This document shows positions 31,553 through 44,280 of a stretch of 64,000 nt of DNA, one piece after another. The DNA is from Arion vulgaris (taxonomy: Eukaryota > Mollusca > Gastropoda > Stylommatophora > Arionidae), in the NCBI GenBank assembly GCA_020796225.1, contig CM036759.1, positions 25,714,313 to 25,778,312 on the forward strand. The letters run 5' to 3'. Positions within the stretch are counted from its first letter, which is position 1. Each line of letters starts with the position of its first letter. A program made the translations under genes and the position numbers. The notes beneath the pieces are model-generated. The model ran no database searches. It was not told where the DNA came from and was given only the letters and a program-made list of their open reading frames with translations.

Positions 31553-31645
31553 GGGCCAGTCCCGGAAGTACTGCAATACCGGGTCGACTCCGCAGGGCCG
31601 CCCCAGATGTGCCATACCAGGTGGACCCCGTACAACGGAACGTGA
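31553..31645 (-). other. U2 snRNA 3'-hairpin-like sequence, two tandem degenerate copies
   Basis: Minus strand reads GACCCGGTATTGCAGTACTT then CCGGGACTGGCCC, which follows the 3' terminal stem-loop of U2 snRNA. Just upstream is a second version, CCACCTGGTATGGCACATCT then GGGGCGGCCC. No U2 5' domain (branch-site recognition part) is visible, so this is not a functional U2 gene. Confidence 0.55.
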
Positions 31646-31842
31646 AAACGTTTATAAAACTATCAAGCCCCATCAATCTTTCGATCGATGGTACTCCCAG
31701 TTTTGTACAAGGGTAGCGTAGCCATGTGGCTTAATGAAGGCTTCCGACCTTGAGCTTCGATCAAATGGGCACTAGTTCCATAACACAAGCTGATATCTTT
31801 GTAAACCCATATAATGAGCCACTGACAGATATCAAGCGATAC

Positions 31843-31985
31843 AGATTTTTTTTTTTTTATATTGAAGTGTTTATTTTCATTTTTGCATAACAATTCTTCA
31901 TTTTTGTACATACATTTATGATCTGATATGATTCTGCCCGTGAGATGACAAAATGAGATGGTGGGCTTTCAATGATGATGATGAT
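31843..31985 (-). mobile_element. Poly(A)-tailed repeat, reverse copy
   Basis: Begins with a T-run (31847-31858), then AGTGTTTATTTTCATTTTTG and CCCGTGAGATGACAAAATGA, the reverse complement of 30205-30370. Confidence 0.6.
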
Positions 31986-31989
31986 GATG

Positions 31990-32700
31990 ATAGTGACTAT
32001 ACACATATGTTCATATATACGTGCATATCCGCATACATACATATACATACATAGATATACATACATATCATAAATACATCTACATACATATACTTTAAAT
32101 TGTCATTGAAAATTAAAAACAAAACATGCAATAGGCGATGAATATGATTTCTCGAGTATTTCCCACTCATACAGCTCGGAGCAACCGAGGCAGGTGTGTT
32201 AACAGCACCGTGGTTACCGTCTAGACATACTTGATCCGATTCAGACTATTTGGTTTCTGGTATCAACACTAAGTAGCAACCTTGACCTCCGTCTGCCACC
32301 TCAGAGACTAATAGGTGGTGGGATGATGGTGTGGTGTCTTCCAACTTTTCAGCTTTCGTTTTGTATAAGCAGTCAAAATATTTCCCATGATAGTTATAAT
32401 GACAGGGATGACATACATGCATGCACGTACCCACACACATACATATAAATACATACATACAAATACACACACATACCCATACATACCTATATATCCGCCC
32501 ATACCCACACACATACATATAACTACATACATATACCCACGTACACACACGTATATACATTACACACACACACCCACATACATACCCCCCATATATATAT
32601 ATATTTTTTTTCATGTTGCCTGCCTTTCTCACATCTTGCTCTTGGCTTTATTTGTATAAACATTTAACATGTGACATATTCCCACTGGTGGTGGTGATGA
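31990..32700. repeat. Low-complexity CA/TA-rich tract
   Basis: ACATACATAC and ACACACATAC runs dominate 32030-32090 and 32400-32610. The part between (32200-32390) is unique-looking without a recognised gene. Confidence 0.8.
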
Positions 32701-33068
32701 TAAGAGAGATACATACATACATTGCCTATACATGTTGAATGGAATACATTACACATAATGCATATCTTATATTATACAACATAGGTCTGACATAGTAGCT
32801 CTCCAGGCCGAGGTGAGGTGGAGTCGTGAGCAGAGGACTGAAACCAACGAAGGAAGAGTATAGTTGAAAGAGGAAATACCTCCCGTGAGAAAGTTTGAAT
32901 CGGTCAGAAAGTAAGACTGACCAAATTTGCCGTAGGGCATTTTTGGCGGGAAATTCAGTCACGAGGGCCTGCCAATAGACAAAGAAAAAAAATCAGTCCA
33001 GATGTTTGTGAGAAAGTGTGTTAGCGCGAAGCAGCTGATCATGTTTCAGGAACATTCCATACGTTTAA

Positions 33069-33300
33069 AAATACATTTTTCATTGTAGTTATGCCTTACA
33101 AAATACATTTTTCATTGTAATTATACATTACAAATTACATTTTTCATTGTAGTTATACATTACAAAATACATTTTTCATTGTAGTTATACATTACAAAAT
33201 ACATGTTTCATTGTAGTTATACATTACAAATACATTTTTCATTGTAATTATACATTATAAAATACATTTTCCTTGTACTTATACATTACAAAGTACTTTT
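33069..33300. repeat. Tandem repeat, ~32-bp unit, seven copies
   Basis: Unit AATACATTTTTCATTG then TAGTTATACATTACAA. Copies differ at single positions. Confidence 0.95.
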
Positions 33301-33344
33301 TCAAGAAACAGGGAAAGTGTGCCAATCAGATGACAATTGCATGT

Positions 33345-36300
33345 TTTTTTATTTTTTTTATTATTTTTTTATTTTTTTATTTTTTTTTATAGACACAGGT
33401 AGAATTATATTTCACTTTTGAGAACAATTCAGCATACATAATATACAGTTTATGGTGATACATTTGTGTTATTGTATTGATGTAGTTTTATGGAGAATAT
33501 TTGTTTCAATAAAAAGTGTTGTAAGTTCTATGTGGAACATTGCTGCATTCCTACAGACCCAAATCAGGTGTCTGTATTCTGCCAGCAATCTGAGTAGTTT
33601 GGTATTTGTATCTGGAGTGGTTTGGGGCAATGTGTTGAGCATGATGGCTCTGTAAATGTCTGTCTTTCTATGTGTGTGTGTTTCAATCATCTGGTGGAGT
33701 GTTTCTTTTGTCGGTATGATTGTAGTGCATTCGAAGAATATGTGCTCTTCAGTTTCTTGTGTGTGTAGTCTGCATAGTTGACATCTTGGAGTTGTCGTAT
33801 CTGTTGGATGCTCGCTCTCTTGTAGGTGTCATGTTGTATATCAGTCTGAATGTCACCTCTCGGGCTTTGAGAGGAATGTTTGGGTTGTGTAGGTTTACAA
33901 AAGTGTTGGTGTGGTCTGTTATGAAATATTTGTAGCCCCTTTTGATTCTGAGGTGTAATGGTGGAGCTTGGAGCTTAACTCAAATGTTTATATTTTTGTG
34001 TTGTCTGCTGGATTAGTTTCTCGTGTCCTTGTATGGCTTGAATGCATGTTTTGTAGAATGTAGGTAGTGATCCAAAGTAGTGTGGCACTGAATTTTTCAG
34101 TGGGACTAGTTTGGTTAATCTGAGTCCTATGTAGTAATGTGCTAGTGCGTGTTGGTCTGGGTGTTTGATGATGTGACTTATATAGTTTATTCTGAGTGCT
34201 TTTATTTTTGTCTGTATGTCCTGTAGTGCTATGCCACCTTGTTTCTTGTCCTGTATGAGTGTTGCGTGCTGTATGCTGTATATTGTGTTTCCAAAGACGA
34301 ATCTTCGTATTTGTTTGTTGATGTTTGTGATTGTCTGTTTTGGAGGGTCAAAGACGTGTAGTATATTATTTTGGGAGAATGTATGTGTTGACAATTACAC
34401 TTCTGCCAAAAATTGTTGATGTCTTAAATCTGTATCTGTTGACCATGTCTGTTATCTGTGTTTCCATGTTCTGCCATGTTTGTGAATGTGTTTTGTCTGG
34501 GTGGATGTATATGATGCCATATATTTTCATATTGTTTGTTGATGTAATGTTAAATGGAAAGTCTGACTTGTACTTCCATTTCCCTATCCCCATTATTAAT
34601 GATTTGTGCACGTTTATTTGTGCCCCACTACCCAGCCCAAAAATTGAAAATGTGTTTAGAATGTTTTCTACAGATCTAGTGTTTGGCGGAAAGAAGACGG
34701 TGTCATCTGCGTAAGCAAGTAACTTTCGTTCTCCTTTACCTGGTATAAAGGTACCCTTAATGGTGTTGTCTTGTCTGATCTTTTCCAAGAGTGGTTCTAA
34801 TGCTAGAACGTACAACAAGGGAGACAGAGAGCAACCCTGTCTAACTGACCAGGCTTAACTCTGAAGGTTTCACTTATTGTATGGTTCACCAATACCCTAC
34901 TTTCGGGTTTGGTGTATAGTATTTTAATCCACTCTCGGAAATATGTACCTATGTTGCAGTTGAGTAGTGTTTTATGTAGGTATGTGTGTGATATTCTATC
35001 AAAAGCCTTCTCTGATCTAACGATAGGATCGACGATTGACAGTCTTTCTGGTGTGTGTATGTTATGATGTCTCGTATGAAGTGTGTATGCTGGTGTATGT
35101 TTCTGCCTTTCACACTGCATTGTTGGTCTTCGTGTACTAGTGTTGGCATGAATGGTTTTAGTTTATTTGTCAGAGTTTTTGTCAGTATTTTGTAGTCTAC
35201 GTTTAATAATGATATTGGTCTGTAGTTTTTCAGTTGTGTTTTGTCAGAGTTGTCTTTAGGAATGAGAGTGATGTATGATAGATTTAAGCTGGGAGGAAGT
35301 TCTTTTTCTTCAAAAGAGACTGTGTATACTCTCAGTAGGAGAGGACCCAGGAGAGGGAAGAAATGTTGGTAGAACTCTGCTGTGAGTCCGTCTGGGCCTG
35401 GTGATTTGTTGTTTTGCATTGCGTTGACTGCATTTGTTATGTCAGTTAGTGTCAGTTCTGTCTCTAATTTGTCTTTATCTGGTTCAGACAATTTTTTGGT
35501 ATATTGCATGAAGTCGTCTTGTGTCTGCTGTCGTACATTACCCTCTGTGTAGAGAGTCTTGTAGTAGTTTTCAAATGCTTTTGTTATTTGTGGTGTCTCT
35601 GTCTGCATATTTCCTTCCAGGTCTATTATGCTTCCTATCTGTCTGCAGTGTTGTATGTTTTGTTCTATTGCCATGTATTGTTTGCTTGGTGTCTCTTGTG
35701 TGATTGTGTTTAACTTTGTTCTTAACAAGGCTCCTTGAAACCTGTGGTGTCTGTATTGTTCTAGTTCTTCTTGTAATGTGTGGATGTTGGGTGCATTGTT
35801 GTCTGTTTGTTTTGTTAGTTTGATTGCTTCTTCTATTATTTTTTCCTCTTGAATTCTGTTTCTGTTAATGTTGGTGGATATCCTTTTTGTTATGTCCTGT
35901 ATGGTGCTCTTCAATATTTCCCAATATTGATGTATGTTGTCTGTGGGTATGTTGTTGGTGTATGTTTCAATGAGATGGTTCATGTGCTGTATGTATGTTT
36001 TGTTTAGAAGAAGTGTGTTGTTGAATTTCCAGTGAGATGAGCGTTTGAAATTGGTGTTTGTGTGTGTGGTGTTTATGGTTGATATGACCGCTTTGTGGTC
36101 TGTGAAAATAAGTGTTTCTGGCAGGTGTTTAGTCTGCCCTATGTGATGGTTTGCTGGTGCATATATTCTGTCTAGTCGTGCTGATACTCTGTGTGCTTTG
36201 CTTGTGTGTGTTGTGTCCATTCCATCAGAATGTGTCTGCCTATATGTGTCTATTAGATTGTGTGTGTCAATTATGTTATGTAGTATGTCTAGTTGATGTG

Positions 36301-37826
36301 TGTCCCTATTGTTAGTTCTATTTATTTGTGACCTAATGTCCTTCCCTATAACGTCTTTATCTGTGAGTACACAATTAAAATCCCCGCCAAGAATAAGGTT
36401 TTGTCCCCTGTGTGTGAGTGTGAGCAGACTGTCTAAATTTTCATAAAATTGTGGTTGGAAACTGTAGTTAGGTGGTGCATGTATATTGACTATTGTGTAT
36501 GCTCTTGTACCATTACGAGCCTCTACAATCGCTACCCTCCCTTCATTATCTCTACTCCCTTTTACAAAGACCCACCTGTCTGATGTCTGTATAATAGCTA
36601 CCCCTGATCCCGTGTTGTGAATTCCCAGACTAAAGCATGCATGTTTTAAACCTAACTGTGTTGTGAATGTTGATGCATGTTGATCTGTTCGTATATTGGT
36701 TTCTTGCATGAGATGAAGTCTGGTTTGTATTTGTGTATGAAAGTTATGATGTATTGTAATTTGTTTCGCATACCACATATGTTTATGCTGGCTATTTTAA
36801 TTCCGTCAGCCATTTCTAATATGTTGGTGGTGTTTGACTAGATTAACATTGTTATTTTATTTCTATAAATATGTGATAATCTTAATTAGTTTTCGTCATT
36901 GTCCAAGACTATTTGTAATCTCGGCCAAAAATCCGAAAGCGATATGGAGTTTCGTCTTCTTGGTGTGGGTGAAAGTTGTCAGTGTTGGTTGTTGCTGTTG
37001 GCGTTCTGTGCTTGTAGTGGTGTGGGAAGTCTTCTGTAGTTTGGTGGGTGACTCTCTTTTCAGGACTGGCAGGGTCAGACAGATGACGGCGACGTTTCCT
37101 TGTGACAAGCGTGAAACTTTCTAGTTCCTCTTCGCTGCCATTTTTGTCTGTTGCCGTTTCTGTAGTTGGTGGTGGTGGTGGTGGTGGTGGTGATGGCGGC
37201 CGTGTCTTCCTTCACGTCTTTCTTGCGTGTTTCGTTGGACATTTGTTGGACCAATGTCCATTGTCACCACAGGTCATGCACGCTGTTCGGCGTCCCGCGA
37301 TCGTCACCATGACTGTTAAACTTCTCTCCCCCGTAACATTAAAATTCGCATAATGCGGTAGAGGCCCTTGGCTTGCCAGAAGGTCCACTTGTCCATCTGG
37401 ACGGGATTTTGAATTTCAGCATCCGGTCACTGGTCTGTGTAGGACTTCTTTGCCATTTCTGCCTTCATAGTTGGTGGTAGCCAATGGATAGTGGCTTTGA
37501 TTCTCTCCTTTTCTAAATGCTCCACGGTCACCTGCATCTCCGGTTCCATCCATGGAAATTTCCTTCCATGGAGGTCCCGGTAATGAAGAGCGTGTGCTTC
37601 TGTATTTAGTGTGGCGAACCACTTGAAAGGGCTCTCAAATCGATAAATCGATTTAATACCCCCTCGTTCAACCCTACCTGGGCCCAACAGGATACTGGCG
37701 ATCGTGCCATAACTGGTGCGGACCGCTTGTGGCCCTGTCACCGTCAGAACTAGGTGCCGGATAATGGAAGGATCCCCCTTCGAAATCGTCCATGGTCAGG
37801 TTGAAGGTGGGGATTGTTGGAGCCAT
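33345..37826 (-). mobile_element. L1/Tx1-like LINE, nearly full length, frameshifted (ORF1 + ORF2)
   Basis: About 4.5 kb. ORF1 starts at the ATG 37826-37824 (MAPTIPTFNLTMDDFEGG), has an RRM-like part and a CCHC zinc knuckle (CMTCGDNGHWSNKC, 37280-37239) followed by a polyproline run. ORF2 from 36778 has the APE endonuclease (NLILGGDFNCVL), the RT (SPGPDGLTAEFYQ, YRPISLLNVDYKILT, YADD within LLAYADDTVFF near 34700) and a C-terminal domain. At least four frameshifts (near 35030, 34840, 34390 and 33990) and stops make it inactive. A T-rich tract at 33345-33391 is the A-rich tail in reverse. Clade is inferred from the RT motifs. Confidence 0.9.
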
Positions 37827-37829
37827 TAC

Positions 37830-38665
37830 TGTGATTTAAATTTAATCTAAAAACTTGAAATAAAACTTATCCACGTAATTGAAAAGTCACAGAATCAAAC
37901 GTATTGTGTAGAATAAAGTGAATTCACTATTGCTCCACGTGCTTGAGAAAAGAACTCACAAATTTAAAATCAATGTCACAACAATGTTTTGGTTTAAAAT
38001 ATATAATTACCAACGTCCAAGAATAAAAACACAGAATTCCAGAATAAACAATGATAACGAGATGCGCGTAAGCGTGATAAATGTATCCGAGATTCCTCCG
38101 CGATGGTTTCTCCGTAGCAGATATGTACACTTTGATCTTATCCAAAAGGCCGAGAAGCGATGCCCATTACTCTCTCAGACTTTGCATGCCATGACATTTA
38201 TCTTGCTCTATTTTATGAGTACAGTTCATTTACTTAGAAAAAGAAAATTACTTGCCGATATTTATTAGTCTTCAGCTTATTTCATGTCTACAATGTCTAT
38301 TTGACGTATAAATATACATAAATTAAATTTCAGTCCTTTTACAACAATACATTATTTCCAAGAAAAGGAGTTTGTTGTAAATGCAAGTATTTTTCTTGTA
38401 TTGATTGTTAACCTTGGACAAATAAACTACAGTTGTCTACCTTTCTTTGTGGGCGATAAATCAATAAAAGTTTGTAATATTTTTCAAAAAAAAAATAAAG
38501 TTTCTTTTTCCAGTTCCAGACACCATCGTAAAGCAGACGCATAGTCAGGAATCAGGACAAGGTAATTACGTTAATATCTTTATTTACTTGTTATTTAAGA
38601 GCTCATATAACAAATATAGCATATAATATTAGATTTAAGAGACTTTATGGCTGAATAGTTTAATA
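37830..38665. other. Stretch between the LINE 5' end and the pogo transposon
   Basis: AT-rich. Some sequence may be LINE 5' UTR (37830-37920). Otherwise nothing recognised. Confidence 0.4.
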
Positions 38666-38953
38666 CATTGATGGGGGAGAAATGGACCGTTCATTTCTCC
38701 CATGGTTCATTTCTCCCCATAGAAGAAATTGACAAGACAGTCTGTTGTTATTAAAAGTGTTGAAGATTGCATTCGAATATCAGCATTATTGTTTCTTTTT
38801 AATACTGGGGTCTAAATCTAGACCAATAAAACTGTTAACAAATTTGATTTCAGTGATTTATTAAAGATGCACGCCATTCGTGCTATGATCAGTATTTCTT
38901 TGCAAATGATACCATTCTAAATGTTATATAATTCTGTCACTCTTTTGTTTCAG

Positions 38954-41900
38954 ATGCCAAGATTGTACATCAGAAAACCAACAAGGCTCGTTACGGAGGA
39001 ACGTATGAGAGCTGTTAATGCTGTGAAAAATGGAATGAAAGTGAGGAAAGCTGCAAGGGAGTACGGCATTGCTCGCTCTACCCTCAATAACAATCTTACA
39101 AAAGACAGAGAAGGAAATGGTCTGCCTACTAGACTCGTACCAAATTATAGGCGTAGCCTTGTTTTCACAGCTAAGCAAGAAGCTGATTTTGCTAGTTACT
39201 TGAAAGATTGTGCAAGAATGTTCCATGGACTCACAACTAAAAACGTTCGTATTTTGGCGTACGAGATGGCGAAAGTCAATAACATTGCACATCCTTTAAC
39301 CTGGGATGAGCAAATGATGGCAGGGAATGACTGGCTTTGTGGATTTTATGACGGAATCCTGAGCTGACCATAAGGCAACCTGAGGCAACATCTCTGGCTA
39401 GAGCTACAGCTTTCAACAAACATAATATTTGCACCTTCTTCAACATTGTGAAGGAAACCATTACAAAACTAAATGTGAGTGGAGCTCAAATCTACAATTT
39501 GGATGAGTCAGGTCTGACCACTGTACATAAAGTTCCAAAAGTAATTGCCCCACGAGGAGTGAAGCAAATAGGCCAGGTGACATCCAGAGAAAGAGGAGAA
39601 CTGGTCACAATCTGTTGCATTGTGTTAGCTGTGGTCACATTATCCCTCCAGTTTTTGTGTTTCCAGAAAATTTTTAAGAATTTTATGCTTGCTGGAGCCC
39701 TGAAGGTTCCTTGGCCTTGTGAATGAATCAGGTTGATGACCTGTGATAATTTGTCAAAGTTATAAATCACTTCATTAAGCATTCCAAAGACCTTCCAAAG
39801 ACTTCCCTTTGATTTTGATCTTGGACAATCACGATTCCCACATTTCATTTGAATCACTTGAACTGTGCAAGCAAAGCAACATTCATGTGATCACGTTGCC
39901 ACCACACACCTCATCTAAAACTCAGCCCTTGACCGTCTCAGTTTTTGGACCCATGAAGTTTGGTCTACAACAATGCGTGTGATTCATGGATGATGAAAAT
40001 GTTGGGACACTCACTGACAATCTATCAAGTTACAAACTAGAGGCACGCTTTTTAAAGCGGCAACTCCCATTAACATTCAATCAGGCTTTGCAGTGTCAGG
40101 TATTTGGCCCTTTAACGAAGATGTTTTTACAGAAGATGATTTTATGCCTTCAGAAATAACGAACAGGCCCATCAGCAAGGACAGTGAAAATGCCACTTTA
40201 GAAAGCAATGAACAGACAGGATCAGCATCTCGACATTGTGGTACCAGCACAGATCAAACTGCACAAGAATTTCATGAAAATCAGAAAGAGTATAATGTTG
40301 AGAACCTTGTAGATGACTTGCATGAAATATCAGGAGTCTTCAACATAAAGCTACTTTTCCTTTTTCTTCGCCTCATGTTTTCAGAGGACTACCAAAAGCT
40401 GGCCCGCGAAAAGATTCAAATAATATGAGGCAAAGAGGACAAACTATGCTGGCTACTTCTACGCCAGAAATGGATCGAATTAGGGAAAGAGCGGTGATGA
40501 AAGAAAAGGCAGCAAAAGTTCCACCCAAAAAGGCAAAGAGACAGCTGCTGAAAGAACTTGATGTTGATTCAGATCCAGAAACTGACATTTCGTTTAGTGA
40601 TGACACAGATTCTGATGTTTCATTTGGTGAAAATGAGGAGTGTAGGCTCGGTTAGCTTGACTGGTGTGCGTGAGGTTTTTGAAGGCCAGTGTGTGCTATG
40701 TGAATATGTAACAAAGAATTGTGTTTATATGTAGGAATTGTAAGGGGAGACATTGATGATGGTGGTGATGTTGAGGTAGAGTTCTTGCGCAAGAGTGAGA
40801 AAGTTGCTGGTAAATTTGTTAAGCCTAAGGTAGAAGATGCTGCCAGTGTCTCAATTACATGTATTAAAGCACAGCTTACTAGATCTACAATCACTGGAAC
40901 CACTTCTAGGACCTTCTTCTTCTTCTTCAGCGATCTCTGGTCATGCGCTTAATTTACTGTGGACTCAAACTGGGCAGACAGCTTCAGGTCTGTCAGGTTT
41001 TTCCAAAGCTTAGTTTTCAGGTCGACTGGATGTGGCCACATGTTGCTTCTCAGCTCACAGAAGAGGACAGTCTTGCAGGATATGCTCTGGTGTCTGTTCT
41101 GCCTGCTGACACTGGCAGAAGGCTGTTTGACTTATTCCTAGTCTGTATAAGTGTTTGTTGAGTCTGCAGTGTCCGGTGCGTAGTCGAAATATAATGACCT
41201 GGTCTGTTCTGCTTAGGTCTTTGAGGGAGTCTTTTCCATAATCATATCCAGTGTTTGTCTTCCAGTCTACTGCAGATTTTCTCTGTATGAGGGTTTTGAC
41301 CTCTTGAAAAGACAAGGGTTGGTAAATTTGCTCTTTGGCACTGCCCTCCTTAGCTAAGACATCAGCACTCTCATTGCCTGCAATGCCACAGTGAGATGGA
41401 ATCCACTGCAAGTGAATTTCTGCCTTTTCTGAAAGCTGAGCAAGTTCTCTTTGTAGTTTTTGTACTGTGCTGTCAGTGGATTTAGCCTCCAGGGCTTGTA
41501 TAGCTGACAATGAGTCTGTAAGAAATACCATCTTGCTTGCAGCTGCTTGCAGCTTATTCATGTGCTGTGCTGCCATCAGAAGGGCTATGAGTTCTGCTTT
41601 GTAGTTGGAACATATTCTTCCAGTAGGAGCTGCTAGAGACACAGTGGTAGCATCTGGGTGCCTAATGTACACTCCTGCTCCACCATTCATGGTTGCCTCC
41701 ATTGCCGATCCATCTGTGTAAATTCTATCCAGCTGTCTTCTGGAAACATGTAATGGAGATGTTCCATTGTAATTGCTTTTTTCACTAGATTAGGCTTGGC
41801 ATCTTTGCTTAATAATTTAGGGATGGAGGTTGAGAAGTTTAGTGGTACTGAGTCTTGTTCCCAGTGATCAAAAAGCAATTCTTCAGGTATGGAATTATGA

Positions 41901-44280
41901 TTTAGTAGTTCCAAGTATGACTTTCCTATTTCTTTTGCTTTGTGGTTTAGACTTGTGCGCTTTAGTCTGTTCTTTGTTCTAGCCGCCATTTTTTAATGCA
42001 GTGGATGGTGAAGCATTCTTTTGATCCTTTCAGTCTGTAGAATCACTTTTCTCCTTCTTCTGTCTTCCAAGGGCTGGATGTTGGCTGCCTTTTCCATTTC
42101 TACAATTGGGGTAGATTTCATGGCTCCCAAAATAGTACGCAGACACCTGTTTTGTGTTTTTTCCAGTATCGATTTGTTTGAATGGGCTGCTGATATCCAT
42201 GTCGATGATGCATATTCGAGGGTCGGTCTAACTGCACCAGTGTACACCTGACTCAGGATTCGAATATCAGCTCCCAGGTAGTTCCAGCCAGCTTTCGCAT
42301 CACACTTTGTTTCCTCATAGCCTTTCTGTTTGTTTTCATTATGTGATGTTTCCATGTCAGACGACTGTCAAGTTTAACTCCCAAAAAGGTTGGAGTATGG
42401 GAACGGGGAACGATATCATCGTTAAATTTCAGTCTGAAGTGTTCTTCCTTTGTTGACAATGAGAAAAGCGTTGCTATAGTTTTGCTCCGGTTTATTTCTA
42501 GACCCCATTTACTTGCCCACATTATGACGCTGTTCAGGCTGGCCTGGAGTTTAAAGATGGCAGGACCCAGAAACTCGGAGGTGTACCACACAGCTAGATC
42601 ATCAGCATGGAGAGAGTGTGATACATGTCTGGGCAGAGTTTGTGGCAGATCATTAATATATACCAGGAAAAGCAATGGGGACAGTATGCACCTGTGGGAC
42701 TCTGCTCTTAATTTGAATCTGGGACTGTGCACTCCATCCAATTTTACAGATGCTTGTCTATGGGTAAGAAAGTCTTTATCCAATAGTACATTCTACCTCG
42801 TATTCCACTGCGTAAGAGCTTGAGTAGCAAACCATCTTTCCAGACTTTGTCGAAGGCCTTAGACATGTCGAAGAACACAGTGAGGGTTTTCTTCCTTTCT
42901 TGGAAGCCATTTTCTATGTCCTGTGCGAGGTATGCCACTTGGTCATCAGTGCTTCTATGCTGCCTGTAGCCTGTCTGGGCTGGATCTAGTTTATGGTTGG
43001 ATTCTAAAAACCACTGGAGTCTAGTGGTTATCACTTTCTCCAGCAGTTTTGCAGTGCAACTTAGCAAACTTATAGGTCTGTAGCTCTGGATCCTTTTTGT
43101 CTTTTCCACTTTTGAAAATTGGGTGGATTGTGGCATTTTTCCAGATGTCTGGGACTCTCCTGTCTCCAACTATTGTTAAAAATCTGGAGTAGAAGACTCT
43201 GTGCTATTGGGCCTATTTGTTTGAGCATGTCGTTTGATACTCCATCTGGTCCCGGGGCCTTTTACGATTGAGCTTTTTCAGTGCTCTCTGCAGCTCAGTC
43301 AGTGTGATGTCTACCTCCATACAGGGTTCACTTGTTGCTTTTTTGAATGTAGCATTTATCTCACTTCTGACTTCTTTCTCTTGCTCCTGACTTATTGAGC
43401 ATGAGCTTTCTTGCTTGTAACACTGGGCCATCAGGGTGGCTACTCGCTTTCCTGTGAGAAGTTGTTCTCCTTGCTGGAGAACTGTTTTCCTCTAGATGGG
43501 TTGTCATCGTTCAGGGCTTTGTAAGTCTCCACAACTTTTGAGTATCTTTTTCCATGTTCAAAGAGGCTGTCTTTTCTTTCCAGGATTTTCTACACTGCTG
43601 GTTTCTTTCTCTAACATAAAGGGCCCTTGCTCTATTGTGTTGCATTACATTTTGGTCCGTTTGTGCGAGTTCCATTGTATTTCTGGCACTGCAAAGCGAG
43701 CTATGGAGAACTTCCATCTCTGGTGTCCAATATGGCTTGTAGTTTTTTCTCCTCCCTCTGGGTATAGCCTTTTTGCAGCATCTAAAATGGCTTTATTGAA
43801 TGAACGTGCATCTCTGTCCACTTTTCCTGATTGATTAATTTCTTTACAGTACTTGTCTGCTAGTTCTTGAAATAGCTTCCAGTCTGCCTTTTGTAATTCC
43901 AACTAGGGGCAGAGTTTGTAAGTTCCTCCTTGTTAATGTTATTTATGAGGAGTTTCACTGGTCTATGGTCACTACCTCCAATCTGGTCGCAGACTTGCCT
44001 TTCGGTTATCCTGTGAATGTCGTCTGTAGCAAAGCCAGATCTGGGGTGCTTGTTGTGCGCCACCGTCGTGAGTAACATGTGTGAGGATCATCTGGGTGGT
44101 TGAGAATGGTGAGACTGTTGGTGATCAGCCATTCTTCAAGGCTTTCACGTCGAGGATCTAGCGTGTCATAGCCCCAGCTTGGTGAGTGGCTGTTGAAGTC
44201 TCCTACTATAAGCAAGTTCTTCTAGGACCAAAGATGGCTATGTCTTCAAAGAAAGTCTTGCAGGCATAAATGTTCGATAA
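38954..44280 (+). pseudogene. pogo-like transposase with psq-type HTH and DDE domain, disrupted
   Basis: ATG at 38954 follows TTTGTTTCAG. Residues ~10-55 form a pipsqueak-type helix-turn-helix (NAVKNGMKVRKAAREYGI). The DDE part has IYNLDESGLTTVHK (first Asp) at about 39490 and LDNHDSHISFE (second Asp) at about 39822-39855. Then HTSSKTQPL, GIWPFNEDVF and an acidic region ending FGENEECRL. A later block from 40738 (EVEFLRKSEKVAGKF) reaches TTSRT at 40913 and resumes after the inserted LINE as KDGYVFKESLAGINVR with a stop at 44280. Frameshifts near 39350 and 39610-39730 and several stops show it is dead. Not a domesticated gene. Confidence 0.85.
40914..44218 (-). mobile_element. I/Nimb-like LINE with RNase H, complete insertion, 11-bp TSD
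   Basis: CTTCTAGGACC at 40903-40913 and 44219-44229 defines a 3305-bp minus-strand insertion with a (GAA)n tail at 40914-40928. Order from its 5' end: APE endonuclease (VGDFNSHSPSWGYD at about 44205, SDHRPVKL), RT (SYRPISLLSCTAKLLEKVIT; FFDMSKAFDKVWKDGLL; the catalytic box here is HADD at 42598-42609 instead of YADD), then RNase H (YKAELIALLMAA; FLTDSLSAIQAL; IHLQWIPSHCGIAGNESADV) and the CxC..EHILQDCP end. 5'-truncated (starts inside the endonuclease) and frameshifted in several places. Confidence 0.93.

Noticed and set aside
31553..31645. Functional U2 snRNA gene
   Set aside because: Only the 3' hairpin region is present; no branch-site recognition sequence, Sm site or promoter elements.
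34949..36778. A 609-codon host endonuclease gene
   Set aside because: The APE domain leads directly into LINE RT motifs and ORF1 lies upstream, so it is LINE ORF2.
37102..37353. Glycine-rich plus-strand protein (GGGGGGGG)
   Set aside because: It is the antisense of the polyproline run in LINE ORF1.
38954..40655. A domesticated pogo-derived gene (CENP-B/jerky-like)
   Set aside because: Frameshifts near 39350 and 39610-39730 and multiple stops are incompatible with a maintained protein.
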